NCBI GenBank assembly: GCA_920105625.2
Contig: OV050033.1
Location: 89,530,280-89,594,279, forward strand
DNA: 64,000 nt
Source of the DNA: Clusia tigrina
Taxonomy: Eukaryota > Arthropoda > Insecta > Diptera > Clusiidae
Direction: 5' to 3'
Positions 1-12,300 of the stretch are shown piece after piece. How positions within the stretch are numbered: position 1 is the first letter of the stretch; each line of letters starts with the position of its first letter. Under the pieces are notes generated by a model, which was not told the DNA's origin, did not search any database, and saw nothing but the letters and a program-made list of their open reading frames with translations. A program made the translations under genes and the position numbers.

Positions 1-248
1 ATCGCTCAAAGCTATGCTACACTTGAGTCTCAAATCAAACACTGATAAAACTTCAAATGGCCCTAACTATGTATGGTATGTCCTACACCTATCAAAGTTT
101 GCAACATACAAATGCTTGTAACTTTTTACTGAAGCGTCATAAAACCTTGAAATTTTGTAACAATAAAGTACTCGAGCCTCTTGTCAATTTAAGCTATCGC
201 TCAAAGCTATGCTACCCTTGAGTCCCAAATCAAACACTGACAAAACTT

Positions 249-358
249 CAAATGGCCCTAACTTCTATACGGTACGTCCTACACCTATCAAAGTTTGCAA
301 CATACAAATGCTTGTAACTTTTTACTGGAGCGTCATAAATCCTTGAAATTTTGTAACA
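249..358. repeat. Internal 54-bp sub-repeat pair (56-bp offset) in a monomer
   Basis: Within each monomer, positions 54-107 (starting CAAATGGCCC) and 110-163 (starting CAAATGCTTG) align without gaps at 35 of 54 positions in the consensus. Shared blocks, in order, are CAAATG, TAACTT, GG, CGTC, TA, AAA, TTTG and AACA. The coordinates given are those of the representative monomer at 196-391. The rest of the monomer (164-196 plus 1-53) shows only weak resemblance to these blocks. I infer that the 196-bp unit arose from an ancestral short repeat of about 56 bp that diverged before the larger unit was amplified. Confidence 0.7.
303..316. other. Perfect 5-bp dyad with 4-nt loop (recurs in nearly every monomer)
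   Basis: TACAAATGCTTGTA reads as TACAA, loop ATGC, TTGTA, a perfect inverted repeat at monomer positions 108-121. It begins two bases before the second 54-bp sub-repeat and is present in the large majority of monomers. Variants such as AAAAATGCTTGAAAC (for example 24,221-24,236) break it. A 5-bp stem is weak by itself. Its interest is that several monomer deletions end within 1-5 bp of its left edge. Coordinates are for the representative monomer. Confidence 0.8.
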
Positions 359-363
359 ATAAA
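358..363 (+). other. AATAAA hexamer in the monomer (recurrent)
   Basis: Monomer positions 163-168 read AATAAA on the + strand in most copies. Common variants are ATTAAA (AACATTAAAGTAC, for example 23,511-23,523, 26,500-26,515 and 31,176-31,190) and forms with no hexamer (AACAAAATGTAC near 24,080 and AACAAAAAAGTAC near 56,822). AATAAA and ATTAAA are the two commonest animal poly(A) signals. Whether they act here depends on transcription of the array, which the sequence cannot show. Coordinates are for the representative monomer. Confidence 0.5.
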
Positions 364-447
364 GTACTCGAGCATCTTGTAAATTTAAGCTATCGCACAA
401 AGCTATGCTACCCTTGAGTCCCAAATCAAACACTGATAAAACTTCAC

Positions 448-3400
448 ATGGCCCTAACTTCTATACGGTACGTCTTACACCCATCAGAGTTTGCAACACA
501 CAAATGCTTGTAATTTTTTACTGGAGCGTCATAAAACCTTGAAATTTTGTAACAATAAAGTATTCGAGCCTCTTGTCAATTTAAGCTATCGCTCAAAGCT
601 ATGCTACCCTTGAGTCCCAAATCAAACACTGATAAAACTTCAAATGGCCCTAACTACTATACGGTACGTCCTACACCTATCAAAGTTTGCAACATACAAA
701 TGCTTGTAACTTTTTACTGGAGCGTCATAAAACCTTGAAATTTTGTAAGAATAAAATACTCGAGCCTCTTGTCAATTTAAGCTATCGCTCAAAGCTATGC
801 TACCCTTTAGTCCCAAATTAAACTCTGATAAAACTTCAAATGGCCCTAATTTCTATACGGTACGTCATACACGTATCAAACTTTGCAACATTCAAATGCT
901 TGTAACTTTTTACTGGAGCGTCATAAAACCTTGAAATTTTGTAACAATAAAGTACTCGAGCCTCTTGTCAATTTAAGGTATCGCTCAAAGCTATGCTACC
1001 CTTGAGTCCCAAATCAAACACTGATAAAACTTCAAATGGCCCTAACTTCTATACGGTACGTCCTACACCTAGAAAAGTTTGCAACACACAAATGCTTGTA
1101 ACTTTTTACTGGAGCGTCATAAAACCTTGAAATTGTGTAACAATAAAGTAGTCGAGATTCTTGTCAATTTAAGCTATCGCTCAAAGCTATGCTGCCCTTG
1201 AGTCCCAAGTCAAACTCTGATAAAACTTCAAATGGCCCTAACTTCTAAACGGTATGTCCTACACCTATCAAAGTTTGCAACATACAAATGCTTGTAACTT
1301 TTTACTGGAGCGTCATAAAACCTTGAAATTTTGTAACAATAAAGTACTCGAGCCTCTTGTCAATTTAAGCTATCGCTCAAAGCTATGCCACCATTGTGTC
1401 CTAAATCAAACACTGATAAAACTTCAAATGGCTCTAACTTCTATACGGTACGTCCTACACCTATCAAAGTTTGCAACATACAAATGCTTGTAACTTTTTA
1501 CTGGAGCGTCATAAAACCTTGAAATTTTGTAACAATAAAGTACTCAAGCCTCTTGTCAATTTAAGCTATTGCTCAAAGCTATGCCACCCTTGAGTCCCAA
1601 ATCAAACACTGATAAAACTTCAAATGGCTCTAATTTCTATACGGTACGTCCTACACCTATCAAAGTTTGCAACATACAAATGCTTGTAACTTTTTACTGG
1701 AGCGTCATAAAACCTTGAAATTGTGTAACAATAAAGTACAGCAGCCTCTTGTCAATTTAAGCTACCGCTCAAAGCTATGCTACCCTTGAGTCCCAAGTCA
1801 AACACTGATAAAACTTCAAATGGCCCTAACTTCTATACGGTACGTCCTATACCTATCAAAGTTTGCAACATACAAATGCTTGTAACTTTTTACTGGAGCG
1901 TCATACAACCTTAAAATTTTGTAACAATAAAGTACTCGAGCCTCTTGTCAATTTAAGGTATCGCTCAAAGCTATGCTACCCTTGAGTCCCAAATCAAACA
2001 CTGATAAAACTTCAAATGGCCCTAACTTCTATACGGTACGTCTTACACCCATCAGAGTTTGCAACACACAAATGCTTGTAATTTTTTACTGGAGCGTCAT
2101 AAAACCTTGAAATTTTGTAACAATAAAGTATTCGAGCCTCTTGTCAATTTAAGCTATCGCTCAAAGCTATGCTACCCTTGAGTCCCAAATCAAACACTGA
2201 TAAAACTTCAAATGGCCCTAACTACTATACGGTACGTCCTACACCTATCAAAGTTTGCAACATACAAATGCTTGTAACTTTTTACTGGAGCGTCATAAAA
2301 CCTTGAAATTTTGTAAGAATAAAATACTCGAGCCTCTTGTCAATTTAAGCTATCGCTCAAAGCTATGCTACCCTTTAGTCCCAAATTAAACTCTGATAAA
2401 ACTTCAAATGGCCCTAATTTCTATACGGTACGTCATACACGTATCAAACTTTGCAACATTCAAATGCTTGTAACTTTTTACTGGAGCGTCATAAAACCTT
2501 GAAATTTTGTAACAATAAAGTACTCGAGCCTCTTGTCAATTTAAGGTATCGCTCAAAGCTATGCTACCCTTGAGTCCCAAATCAAACACTGATAAAACTT
2601 CAAATGGCCCTAACTTCTATACGGTACGTCCTACACCTAGAAAAGTTTGCAACACACAAATGCTTGTAACTTTTTACTGGAGCGTCATAAAACCTTGAAA
2701 TTGTGTAACAATAAAGTAGTCGAGATTCTTGTCAATTTAAGCTATCGCTCAAAGCTATGCTGCCCTTGAGTCCCAAGTCAAACTCTGATAAAACTTCAAA
2801 TGGCCCTAACTTCTAAACGGTATGTCCTACACCTATCAAAGTTTGCAACATACAAATGCTTGTAACTTTTTACTGGAGCGTCATAAAACCTTGAAATTTT
2901 GTAACAATAAAGTACTCGAGCCTCTTGTCAATTTAAGCTATTGCTCAAAGCTATGCCACCCTTGAGTCCTAAATCAAACACTGATAAAACTTCAAATGGC
3001 TCTAACTTCTATACGGTACGTCCTACACCTATCAAAGTTTGCAACATACAAATGCTTGTAACTTTTTACTGGAGCGTCATAAAACCTTGAAATTTTGTAA
3101 CAATAAAGTACTCAAGCCTCTTGTCAATTTAAGCTATTGCTCAAAGCTATGCCACCCTTGAGTCCCAAATCAAACACTGATAAAACTTCAAATGGCTCTA
3201 ATTTCTATACGGTACGTCCTACACCTATCAAAGTTTGCAACATACAAATGCTTGTAACTTTTTACTGGAGCGTCATAAAACCTTGAAATTGTGTAACAAT
3301 AAAGTACAGCAGCCTCTTGTCAATTTAAGCTACCGCTCAAAGCTATGCTACCCTTGAGTCCCAAGTCAAACACTGATAAAACTTCAAATGGCCCTAACTT

Positions 3401-3525
3401 CTATACGGTACGTCCTATACCTATCAAAGTTTGCAACATACAAATGCTTGTAACTTTTTACTGGAGCGTCATACAACCTTAAAATTTTGTAACAATAAAG
3501 TACTCGAGCCTCTTGTCAATTTAAG
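448..3525. repeat. 8-mer tandem duplication (1,568 bp period)
   Basis: Two near-identical copies, about 448-1,957 and 2,016-3,525, lie at an offset of 1,568 bp (8 x 196). Diagnostic variants repeat at that spacing: CGTCTTACACCCATCAGAG at 471 and 2,039; GTCGAGATTC followed by GCTGCCC at 1,151 and 2,719; the CCTTTAGTCCC / AAATTAAACTC monomer near 803 and 2,371. The copies differ at only a few positions, for example the CACCATTGTGTCC stretch near 1,390 versus CACCCTTGAGTCC near 2,957. The left edge is sharp: 447 has C where its partner at 2,015 has A. Confidence 0.88.
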
Positions 3526-5470
3526 CTATCGCTCAAAGCTATGCTACCCTTTAGTCCCAAATCAAACATTGATAAAACTTCAAATGGCCCTAACTTCTAT
3601 ACGGTACGTCCTACACCTATCAAAGTTTGCAACATACAAATGCTTGTAACTTTTTACTGGAGCAACATAAAACCTTGACATTTCGTAACAATAAAGTACT
3701 GGAGCCTCTTGTCAATTTAAGTTACCGCTCAAAGCTATGCTACCCTTGAGTCCCAAATCAAACACTGATAAAACTTCAAATGGCCCTAACTACTATACGG
3801 TACGTCTTACACCCATCAGAGTTTGCAACACACAAATGCGTGTAATTTTTTACTGGAGCGTCATAAAATCTTGAAATTTTGTAACAATAAAGTATTCGAG
3901 CCTCTTGTCAATTTAAGCTATCGCTCAAAGCTATGCTACCCTTGAGTCCCAAATCAAACACTGATAAAACTTCACATGCCCCTAACTTCTATACGGTACG
4001 TCTTACACCCATCAGAGTTTGCAACACACAAATGCTTGTAATTTTTTACTGAAGCGTCATAAAACCTTGAAATTTTGTAACAATAAAGTATTCGAGCCTC
4101 TTGTCAATTTAAGCTATCGCTCAAAGCTATGCTACCCTTGAGTCCCAAATCAAACACTGATAAAACTTCAAATGGCCCTAACTACTATACGGTACGTCCT
4201 ACACCTATCAAAGTTTGCAACATACAAATGCTTGTAACTTTTTACTGGAGCGTCATAAAACCTTGAAATGTTCTATCAATAAAGTACTCGAGCCTCTTGT
4301 CAATTTAAGCTATCGCTCAAAGCTATGCTACCCTTGAGTCCCAAATCAAACACTGATAAAACTTCAAATGGCCCTAACTTCTATACGGTACGTCGTACAC
4401 CTATCAAAATTTGCAACATTCAAATGCTTGTAACTTTTTACTGGAGCGTCATAAATCCTTGAAATTTTGTAACAATAATGTACTCGAGCCTCTTGTCAAT
4501 TTAAGCTATCGCTCAAAGCTATGCTTCTCTTGAGTCCCAAATCAAACACTGATAAAACTTCAAATGGCCCTAACTTCTATACGGTACGTCCTACACCTAT
4601 CAAAGTTTGCAACATACAAATGCTTGTAACTTTTTACTGGAGCGTCATAAAACCTTGAAATTTTGTAACAATAAAGTACTCGAGCCTCTTGTCAATTTAA
4701 GCTATCGCTCAAAGCTATGCCACCCTTGAGTCCCAAATCAAACACTGATAAAGCTTCAAATGGCTCTAACTTCTATACGGTACGTCCTACACCTATCAAA
4801 GTTTGCAACATACAAATGCTTGTAACTTTTTACTGGAGCGTCATAAAACCTTGAAATTTTGTAACAATAAAGTACTCGAGCCTCTTGTCAATTTAAGCTA
4901 TCGCTCAAAGCTATGCTACCCTTGAGTCCCAAATCAAACACTGATAAAACTTCAAATGGCCCTAACTTCTATACGGTACGTACTACACCTATCAAAGTTT
5001 GCAACATACAAATGCTTGTAACTTTTTACTGGAGCGTCATAAAACCTTGAAATTTTGTAACAATAAAGTACTGGAGCCTCTTGTCAATTTAAGTTATCGC
5101 TCAAAGCTATGCTACCCTTCAGTCCCAAATCAAACACTGATAAAACGTCAAATGGCCCTAACTTCTATACGGTACGTCCTACACCTATCAGAGTTTGCAC
5201 CATAAAAATGCTTGTAACTTTTTACTGGAGTGTCATTAAACCTTGAAATTTGGTAACAATAAAGTGCTCGAGCCTCTTGTCAATTTAAGCTATCGCTCAA
5301 AGCTATGCTGCCCTTGAGTCCTAAATCAAACACTGATAAAACTTCAAATGGCCCTCACTACTATACGGTTCGTCCTACATATATCAAAGTTTGCAACATA
5401 CAAATGCTTGTAACTTTTTACTGGAGCGTCAAAAAGCCTTGAAATTTTGTAACAATAAAGTACTCGAGCC

Positions 5471-5490
5471 TTTTGTCAAGCTATGCTGCC
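5471..5490. repeat. Monomer with about 18-bp deletion
   Basis: The sequence reads TTTTGTCAAGCTATGC where the consensus has TTTAAGCTATCGCTCAAA between GTCAA and GCTATGC. The loss (monomer positions 189-196 plus 1-10) lies between two short TCAA direct repeats, as expected for slippage or short-homology end joining. Confidence 0.85.
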
Positions 5491-6040
5491 CTTGAGTCCC
5501 AAATAAAACACTGATAAAACTTCAAATGGCCCTAACTTCTAAACGGTATGTCCTACACCTATCAAAGTTTGCAACATACAAATGCTTGTAACTTTTTACT
5601 GGAGCGTAATAAAACCTTGAAATTTTGTAGCAATAAAGTACTCGAGCCTCTTGTCAATTTAAGCTATCGCCCAAAGCTATGCTACCCTTGAGTCCCAAAT
5701 CAAACACTGATAAAACTTCAAATGACCCTAACTTCTATACGGTACGTCCTACACTTATCAAAGTTTGCAACATACAAATGCTTGTAACTTTTTACTGGAG
5801 CGTCATAAAAACTTGAAATTTTGTAGCAATAAAGTACTCGAGCCTCTTGTCAATTTAAGCTATCGCTCAAAGCTATGCTTCCCTTGAGTCCCAAATCAAA
5901 CACTGATAAATCTTCAAATGGCCCTAACTACTATACGGTACGTCCTACACATATCAAAGTTTGCAACATACAAATGCTTGTAACTTTTTCTGGAGCGTCA
6001 TAAAACCTTGAAATTTTGTAACAATAAAGTACTCGAGCCT

Positions 6041-6060
6041 TTTGTCAAACTATGCTACCC
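6041..6060. repeat. Second monomer with about 18-bp deletion
   Basis: TTTTGTCAAACTATGCTACC lacks essentially the same 18 bp as the monomer at 5,479 and shares its upstream GAGCCTTTTGTC variant. The two differ at one base at the junction. They are about three monomers apart, so they are probably copies of one deletion event. A one-base loss (CTTTTTCTGG for CTTTTTACTGG) lies just upstream near 5,990. Confidence 0.85.
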
Positions 6061-9000
6061 TTGAGTTCCAAATCAAACACTGATACAACTTCAAATGGCC
6101 CTAATTTCTATACGGTACGTCCTACACTTATCAAAGTTTGCAACATACAAATGCTTGTAACTTTTTACTGGAGCGTCATAAAACCTTGAAATTTTGTAAC
6201 AATAAAGTACTCGAGCCTCTTGTCAATTTAACTTATCGCTCAAAGCTATGCTACCCTTGAGTCCCAAATCAAACACTGATAAAACTTCAAATGGCCCTTA
6301 CTTCTATACGGTACGTCCTACACCTATCAAAGTTAGCAACATACAAATGTTTGTAACTTTTTACTGGAGCCTCATAAAACCTTGAAGTTTTGTAACAATG
6401 AAGTACTCGAGCATTTTGTCAATTTAAGCTATCGCACAAAGCTATGCTACCCTTGAGTCCCAAATCAAACACTGATAAAACTTCAAATGGCCCTAACTTC
6501 TATACGATACGTCCTACACCTATCAAAGTTTGCAACATACAAATGCTTGTAACTTTTTACTGGAGCGTCATAAAACCTTGAAATTTTGTAACAATAAAGT
6601 ACTCGAGCCTCTTGTCAATTTAAGCTATAGCTCAAAGCTATGCTACCCTTGATTCCCAAATCAAACACTGACAAAACTTCAAATGGCCCTAACTTCTATA
6701 CGGTACGTCATACATCTATCAAAGTTTGCAACATTCAAATGCTTGTAACTTTTTACTGGAGCGTCATAAAACCTTGAAATTTTGTAAAAATAAACTACTC
6801 GAGCCTCTTGTCAATTTAAGGTATCGCTCAAAGCTATGCTACCCTTGAGTCCCAAATCAAACACTGATAAAACTTCAAATGGCCCTAACTTCTATACGGT
6901 ACGTCCTACACCTATCAAAGTTTGCAACATACAAATGCTTGTAATTTTTTACTGGAGTGTCATTAAATCTTGAAATTTGGTAACAATAACGTACTCGAGC
7001 CTCTTGTCAATTTAAGCCATCGCTCAAAGCTATACTACCCTTGAGTCCCAAATCAAACACTGATAAAACTTCAAATGACCCTAACTACTATACGGTACGT
7101 CCTACACCTATCAAAGTTTGCAACATACAAATGCTTGTAACTTTTTACTGGAGCGTCATAAAACCTTGAAATTTTGTAACAATAAAGTACTCGAGCCTCT
7201 TGTCAATTTAAGCTATCGCTCAAAGATATGCTGCCCTTGAGTCCCAAATCAAACACTGATAAAACTTCAAATGGCCCTAACTTCTATACGGTACGTCCTA
7301 CACCTATCAAAGTTTGCAACATACAAATGCTTGTAACTTTTTACTGGAGCGTCATAAAACCTTGAAATTTTGTAACAATAAAGTACTCGAGCATTTTGTC
7401 AATTTAAGCTATCGCACAAAGCTATGCTACCCTTGAGTCCCAAATCAAACACTGATAAAACTTCAAATGGCCCTAACTTCTATACGGTATGTCCTACACC
7501 TATCAAAGTTTGCAACATACAAATGCTTGTAACTTTTTACTGGAGCGTCATAAAACCTTGAAATTTTGTAACAATAAAGTACTCGAGCCTCTTGTCAATT
7601 TAAGATATCGCTCAGAGCTATGCTACCCTTGAGTCCCAAATCAAACACTGATAAAACTTCAAATGGCCCTAACTTCTATACGGTACGTCATACATCTATC
7701 AAAGTTTGCAACATTCAAATGCTTGTAACTTTTTACTGGAGCGTCATAAAACCTTGAAATTTTGTAACAATAAACTACTCGAGCCTCTTGTCAATTTAAG
7801 GTATCGCTCAAAGCTATGCTACCCTTGAGTCCCAAATCAAACACTGATAAAACTTCAAATAGCCCTAACTTCTATACGGTACGTCCTACACCTATCAAAG
7901 TTTGCAACATACAAATGCTTGTAATTTTTTACTGGAGTGTCATTAAACCTTGAAATTTGGTAACAATAAAATACTCGAGCCTCTTGTCAATTTAAGCTAT
8001 CGCTCAAAGCTATGCTACCCTTGAGTCCCAAATCAAACACTGATAAAACTTCAAATGACCCTAACTACTATACGGTACGTCCTACACCTATCAAAGTTTG
8101 CAACATACAAATGCTTGTAACTTTTTACTGGAGCGTCATAAAACCTTGAAATTTTGTAACAATAAAGTACTCGAGCCTCTTGTCAATTTAAGCTATCACT
8201 CAAAGCTATGCTACCCTTGAGTCCCAAATCAAACACTGAAAAAACTTCAAATGGCCCTAACTTCTATACGGTACGTCATACATCTATCAAAGTTTGCAAC
8301 ATTCAAATGCTTGTAACTTTTTACTGGAGCGTCATAAAACCTTGAAATTTTATAACAATAAACTACTCGAGCCTCCTGTCAATTTAAGGTATCGCTCAAA
8401 GCTATGCTACCCTTGAGTCCCAAATCAAACACTGATAAAACTTCAAATGGCCCTAACTTCTATACGGTACGTCGTACACCTATCAAAGTTTGCAACATTC
8501 AAATGCTTGTAACTTTTTACTGGAGCGTCATAAAACCTTGAAATTTTGTAACAATAAAGTACTCGGGTCTCTGGCCAATTTAAGCTATCGCTCAAAGCTA
8601 TGCTACCCTTGAGTCCCAAATCAAACACTGATAATACTTCAAATGGCCCTAACTTCTATACGGTACGTCCTACACCTATCAAAGTTTGCAACATACAAAT
8701 GCTTGTAATTTTTTACTGGAGTGTCATTAAACCTTGAAATTTGGTACCAATAAAGTACTCGAGCCTCTTGTCAATTTAAGCTATCGCTCAAAGCTATGCT
8801 ACCCTTGAGTCCCAAATCAAACACTGATAAAACTTCAAATGACCCTAACTACTATACGGTACGTCCTACACCTATCAAAGTTTGCAACATACAAATGCTT
8901 GTAACTTTTTACTGGAGCGTCATAAAACCTTGAAATTTTGTAACAATAAAGTACTCGAGCCTCTTGTCAATTTAAGCTATCGCTCAAAGCTATGCTACCC

Positions 9001-9399
9001 TTGAGTCCCAAATCAAACACTGATAAAACTTCAAATGGCCATAACTTCTATACGGTACGTCATACATCTATCAAAGTTTGCAACATTCAAATGCTTGTAA
9101 CCTTTTACTGGAGCGTCATAAAACCTTGAAATTTTGTAAGAATAAACTACTCGAGCCTCTTGTCAATTTAAGGTATCGCTCAAAGCTATGCTACCCTTGA
9201 GTCCCAAATCAAACACTGATAATACTTCAAATGGCCCTTACTTCTATACGGTACGTCCTACTCCTATCAAAGTTTACAACATACAAATGCTTGTAACTTT
9301 TTAATATAGCGTCATAAATCCTTGAAATTTTGTAACAATAAAGTACTCCAGCCTCTTGTCAATTTAAGGTATCGCTCAAAGCTATGCTACCCTTGAGTC

Positions 9400-12300
9400 C
9401 CCAATCAAACACTGATAAAACTTCACATGGCCCTAACTTCTATACGGCACGTCCTACACCCATCAGAGTTTGCAACACACAAATGCTTGTAATTTTTTAC
9501 TGGAGCGTCATAAAACCTTGAAATTTTGTAACAATAAAGTGTTCGAGCCTCTTGTCAATTTAAGCTATCGCTGAAAGCTATGCTACCCTTGAGTCCCAAA
9601 TCAAACACTGATAAAACTTAAAATGGCCCTAACTACTATACGGTACGTCCTACACCTATCAAAGTTTGCAACATACAAATGCTTGTAACTTTTTACTGGA
9701 GCGTCATAAAACCTTGAAATTTTGTAACAATAAAGTACTCGAGCCTCTTGTCAATTTAGGCTATCGCTCAAAGCTATGCTACCCTTGAGTCCCAAATCAA
9801 ACACTGATAAAACTTCAAATGGCCCTAACTTCTATACGGTACGTCATACATCTATCAAAGTTTGCAACATTCAAATGCTTGTAACTTTTTACTGGAGCGT
9901 CATAAAACCTTGAAATTTTGTAACAATAAACTACTCGAGTCTCTTGTCAATTTAAGGTATCGCTCAAAGCTATGCTACCCTTGAGTCCCAAATCAAACAC
10001 TGATAAAACTTCAAATGGCCCTAACTTCTATACGGTACGTCCTACACCTATCAAAGTTTGCAACATACAAATGCTTGTAACTTTTTACTGGAGCGTCATA
10101 AAACCTTGAAATTTTGTAACAATAAAGTACTCGAGCCTCTTGTCAATTTAAGCTATCGCTCAAAGTTATGCGACCCTTGAGTCCCAAATCAAACACAGTT
10201 AAAACTTCAAATGGCTCTAACTTCTATACGGTACGTCCTACACCTACCAAAGTTTGCAAGATACAAATGCTTGTAACTTTTTACTGGAGCGTCATAAAAC
10301 CTTGAAATTTTGTAACAATAAAGTACTCGAGCCTCTTGTCAATTTAAGCTATCGCTCAAAGCTATGCTACCCTTGAGTCCCAAATAAAACACTGATAAAA
10401 CTTTAAATGGCCCTAACTTCTATACGGTACGTCCTACACTTATCAAAGTTTGCAACATACAAATGCTTGTAACTTTTTACTGGAGCGTCATAAAACCTTG
10501 AAATTTTGTAACAATAAAGTACTCGAGCATTTTGTCAATTTAAGCTATCGCGAAAAGCTATGCTACCCTTGAGTCCCAAATCAAACACTGATAAAACTTC
10601 ACATGGCCCTAACTTCTATACGGTACGTCCTACACCCATCAGAGTTTGCAACACACAAATGCTTGCAATTTTTTACTGGAGCGTCATAAAACCTTGAAAT
10701 TTTGTAACAATAAAGTATTCGAGCCTCTTGTCAATTTAAGCTATCGCTCAAAGCTATGCTACCCTTGAGTCCCAAATCAAACACTGATAAAACTTCAAAT
10801 GGCCCTAACTACTATACGGTACGTCCTACACCTATCAAAGTTTGCAACATACAAATGCTTGTAACTTTTTACTGGAGCGTCATAAAACCTTGAAATTTTG
10901 TAACAATAAAGTACTCGAGCCTCTTGTCAATTTAGGCTATCGCTCAAAGCTATGCTACCCTTGAGTCCCAAATCAAACAATGATAAAACTTCAAATGGCC
11001 CTAACTTCTATACGGTACGTCATACATCTATCAAAGTTTGCAACATTCAAATGCTTGTAACTTTTTACTGGAGCGTCATAAAACCTTGAAATTTTGTAAC
11101 AATAAACTACTCGAGTCTCTTGTCAATTTAAGGTATCGCTCAAAGCTATGCTACCCTTGAGTCCCAAATCAAACACTGATAAAACTTCAAATGGCCCTAA
11201 CTTCTATACGGTACGTCCTACACCTATCAAAGTTTGCAACATACAAATGCTTGTAACTTTTTACTGGAGCGTCATAAAACCTTGAAATTTTGTAACAATA
11301 AAGTACTCGAGCCTCTTGTCAATTTAAGTTATCGCTCAAAGTTATGCCACCCTTGAGTCCCAAATCAAACACTGTTAAAACTTCAAATGGCTCTAACTTC
11401 TATACGGTACGTCCTACACCTATCAAAGTTTGCAACATACAAATGCTTGTAACTTTTTACTGGAGCGTCATAAAACCTTGAAATTTTGTAACAATAAAGT
11501 ACTCGAGCCTCTTGTCAATTTAAGCTATCGCTCAAAGCTATGCTACCCTTGAGTCCCAAATAAAACACTGATAAAACTTTAAATGGCCCTAACTTCTATA
11601 CGGTACGTCCTACACTTATCAAAGTTTGCAACATACAAATGCTTGTAACTTTTTACTGGAGCGTCATAAAACCTTGAAATTTTGTAACAATAAAGTACTC
11701 GAGCATTTTGTCAATTTAAGCTATCGCGAAAAGCTATGCTACCCTTGAGTCCCAAATCAAACACTGATAAAACTTCACATGGCCCTAACTTCTATACGGT
11801 ACGTCCTACACCCATCAGAGTTTGCAACACACAAATGCTTGCAATTTTTTACTGGAGCGTCATAAAACCTTGAAATTTTGTAACAATAAAGTATTCGAGC
11901 CTCTTGTCAATTTAAGCTATCGCTCAAAGCTATGCTACCCTTGAGTCCCAAATCAAACACTGATAAAACTTCAAATGGCCCTAACTACTATACGGTACGT
12001 CCTACACCTATCAAAGTTTGCAACATACAAATGCTTGTAACTTTTTACTGGAGCGTCATAAAACCTTGAAATTTTGTAACAATAAAGTACTCGAGCCTCT
12101 TGTCAATTTAGGCTATCGCTCAAAGCTATGCTACCCTTGAGTCCCAAATCAAACAATGATAAAACTTCAAATGGCCCTAACTTATATACGGTACGTCATA
12201 CATCTATCAAAGTTTGCAACATTCAAATGCTTGTAACTTTTTACTGGAGCGTCATAAAACCTTGAAATTTTGTAACAATAAACTACTCGAGTCTCTTGTC

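Larger units (their letters stand above)
196..391. repeat. Representative full-length monomer (196 bp)
   Basis: This is the first full-length monomer in the phase used throughout (position 1 = A of ATCGCTCAAAG). In order it carries CCCTTGAGTCCC near 20-31, ACTTCAAATGGCCCTAAC near 50-67, TATACGGTACGTCC near 71-84, the dyad at 108-121, GGAGCGTC at 132-139, AATAAA at 163-168, ScaI/XhoI AGTACTCGAG at 168-177 and CTTGTCAA at 181-188. It has private changes (for example AGCATCTTGT for AGCCTCTTGT). Since 196 is 3x65+1, the reading frame shifts by one at each monomer, so no long ORF can run through the array. Confidence 0.95.
3526..9400. repeat. Loosely ordered monomers with local 3-, 4- and 5-mer spacings
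   Basis: About 30 monomers without one dominant HOR. The variant CGGTACGTCATACATC occurs at 6,701, 7,681, 8,269, 9,053 and 9,837, spacings of 980, 588, 784 and 784 bp (5, 3, 4 and 4 monomers). The GAGCATTTTGTC / ATCGCACAAAG monomer repeats at about 6,410 and 7,390, also 980 bp. Two monomers carry deletions of about 18 bp (5,479 and 6,048). I see nothing here other than satellite. Confidence 0.85.

Noticed and set aside
71..84. TATACGGTACG as a promoter or operator
   Set aside because: It is a monomer segment repeated over 300 times, with no gene downstream and no wider promoter structure.
360..450. Third and fourth copies of the 56-bp sub-repeat in the rest of the monomer
   Set aside because: The pieces TCAAAGCTATGCTAC and TCAAAGTTTGCAAC look alike, but ungapped identity over the whole segment is low, so I cannot claim more than two sub-repeat copies.
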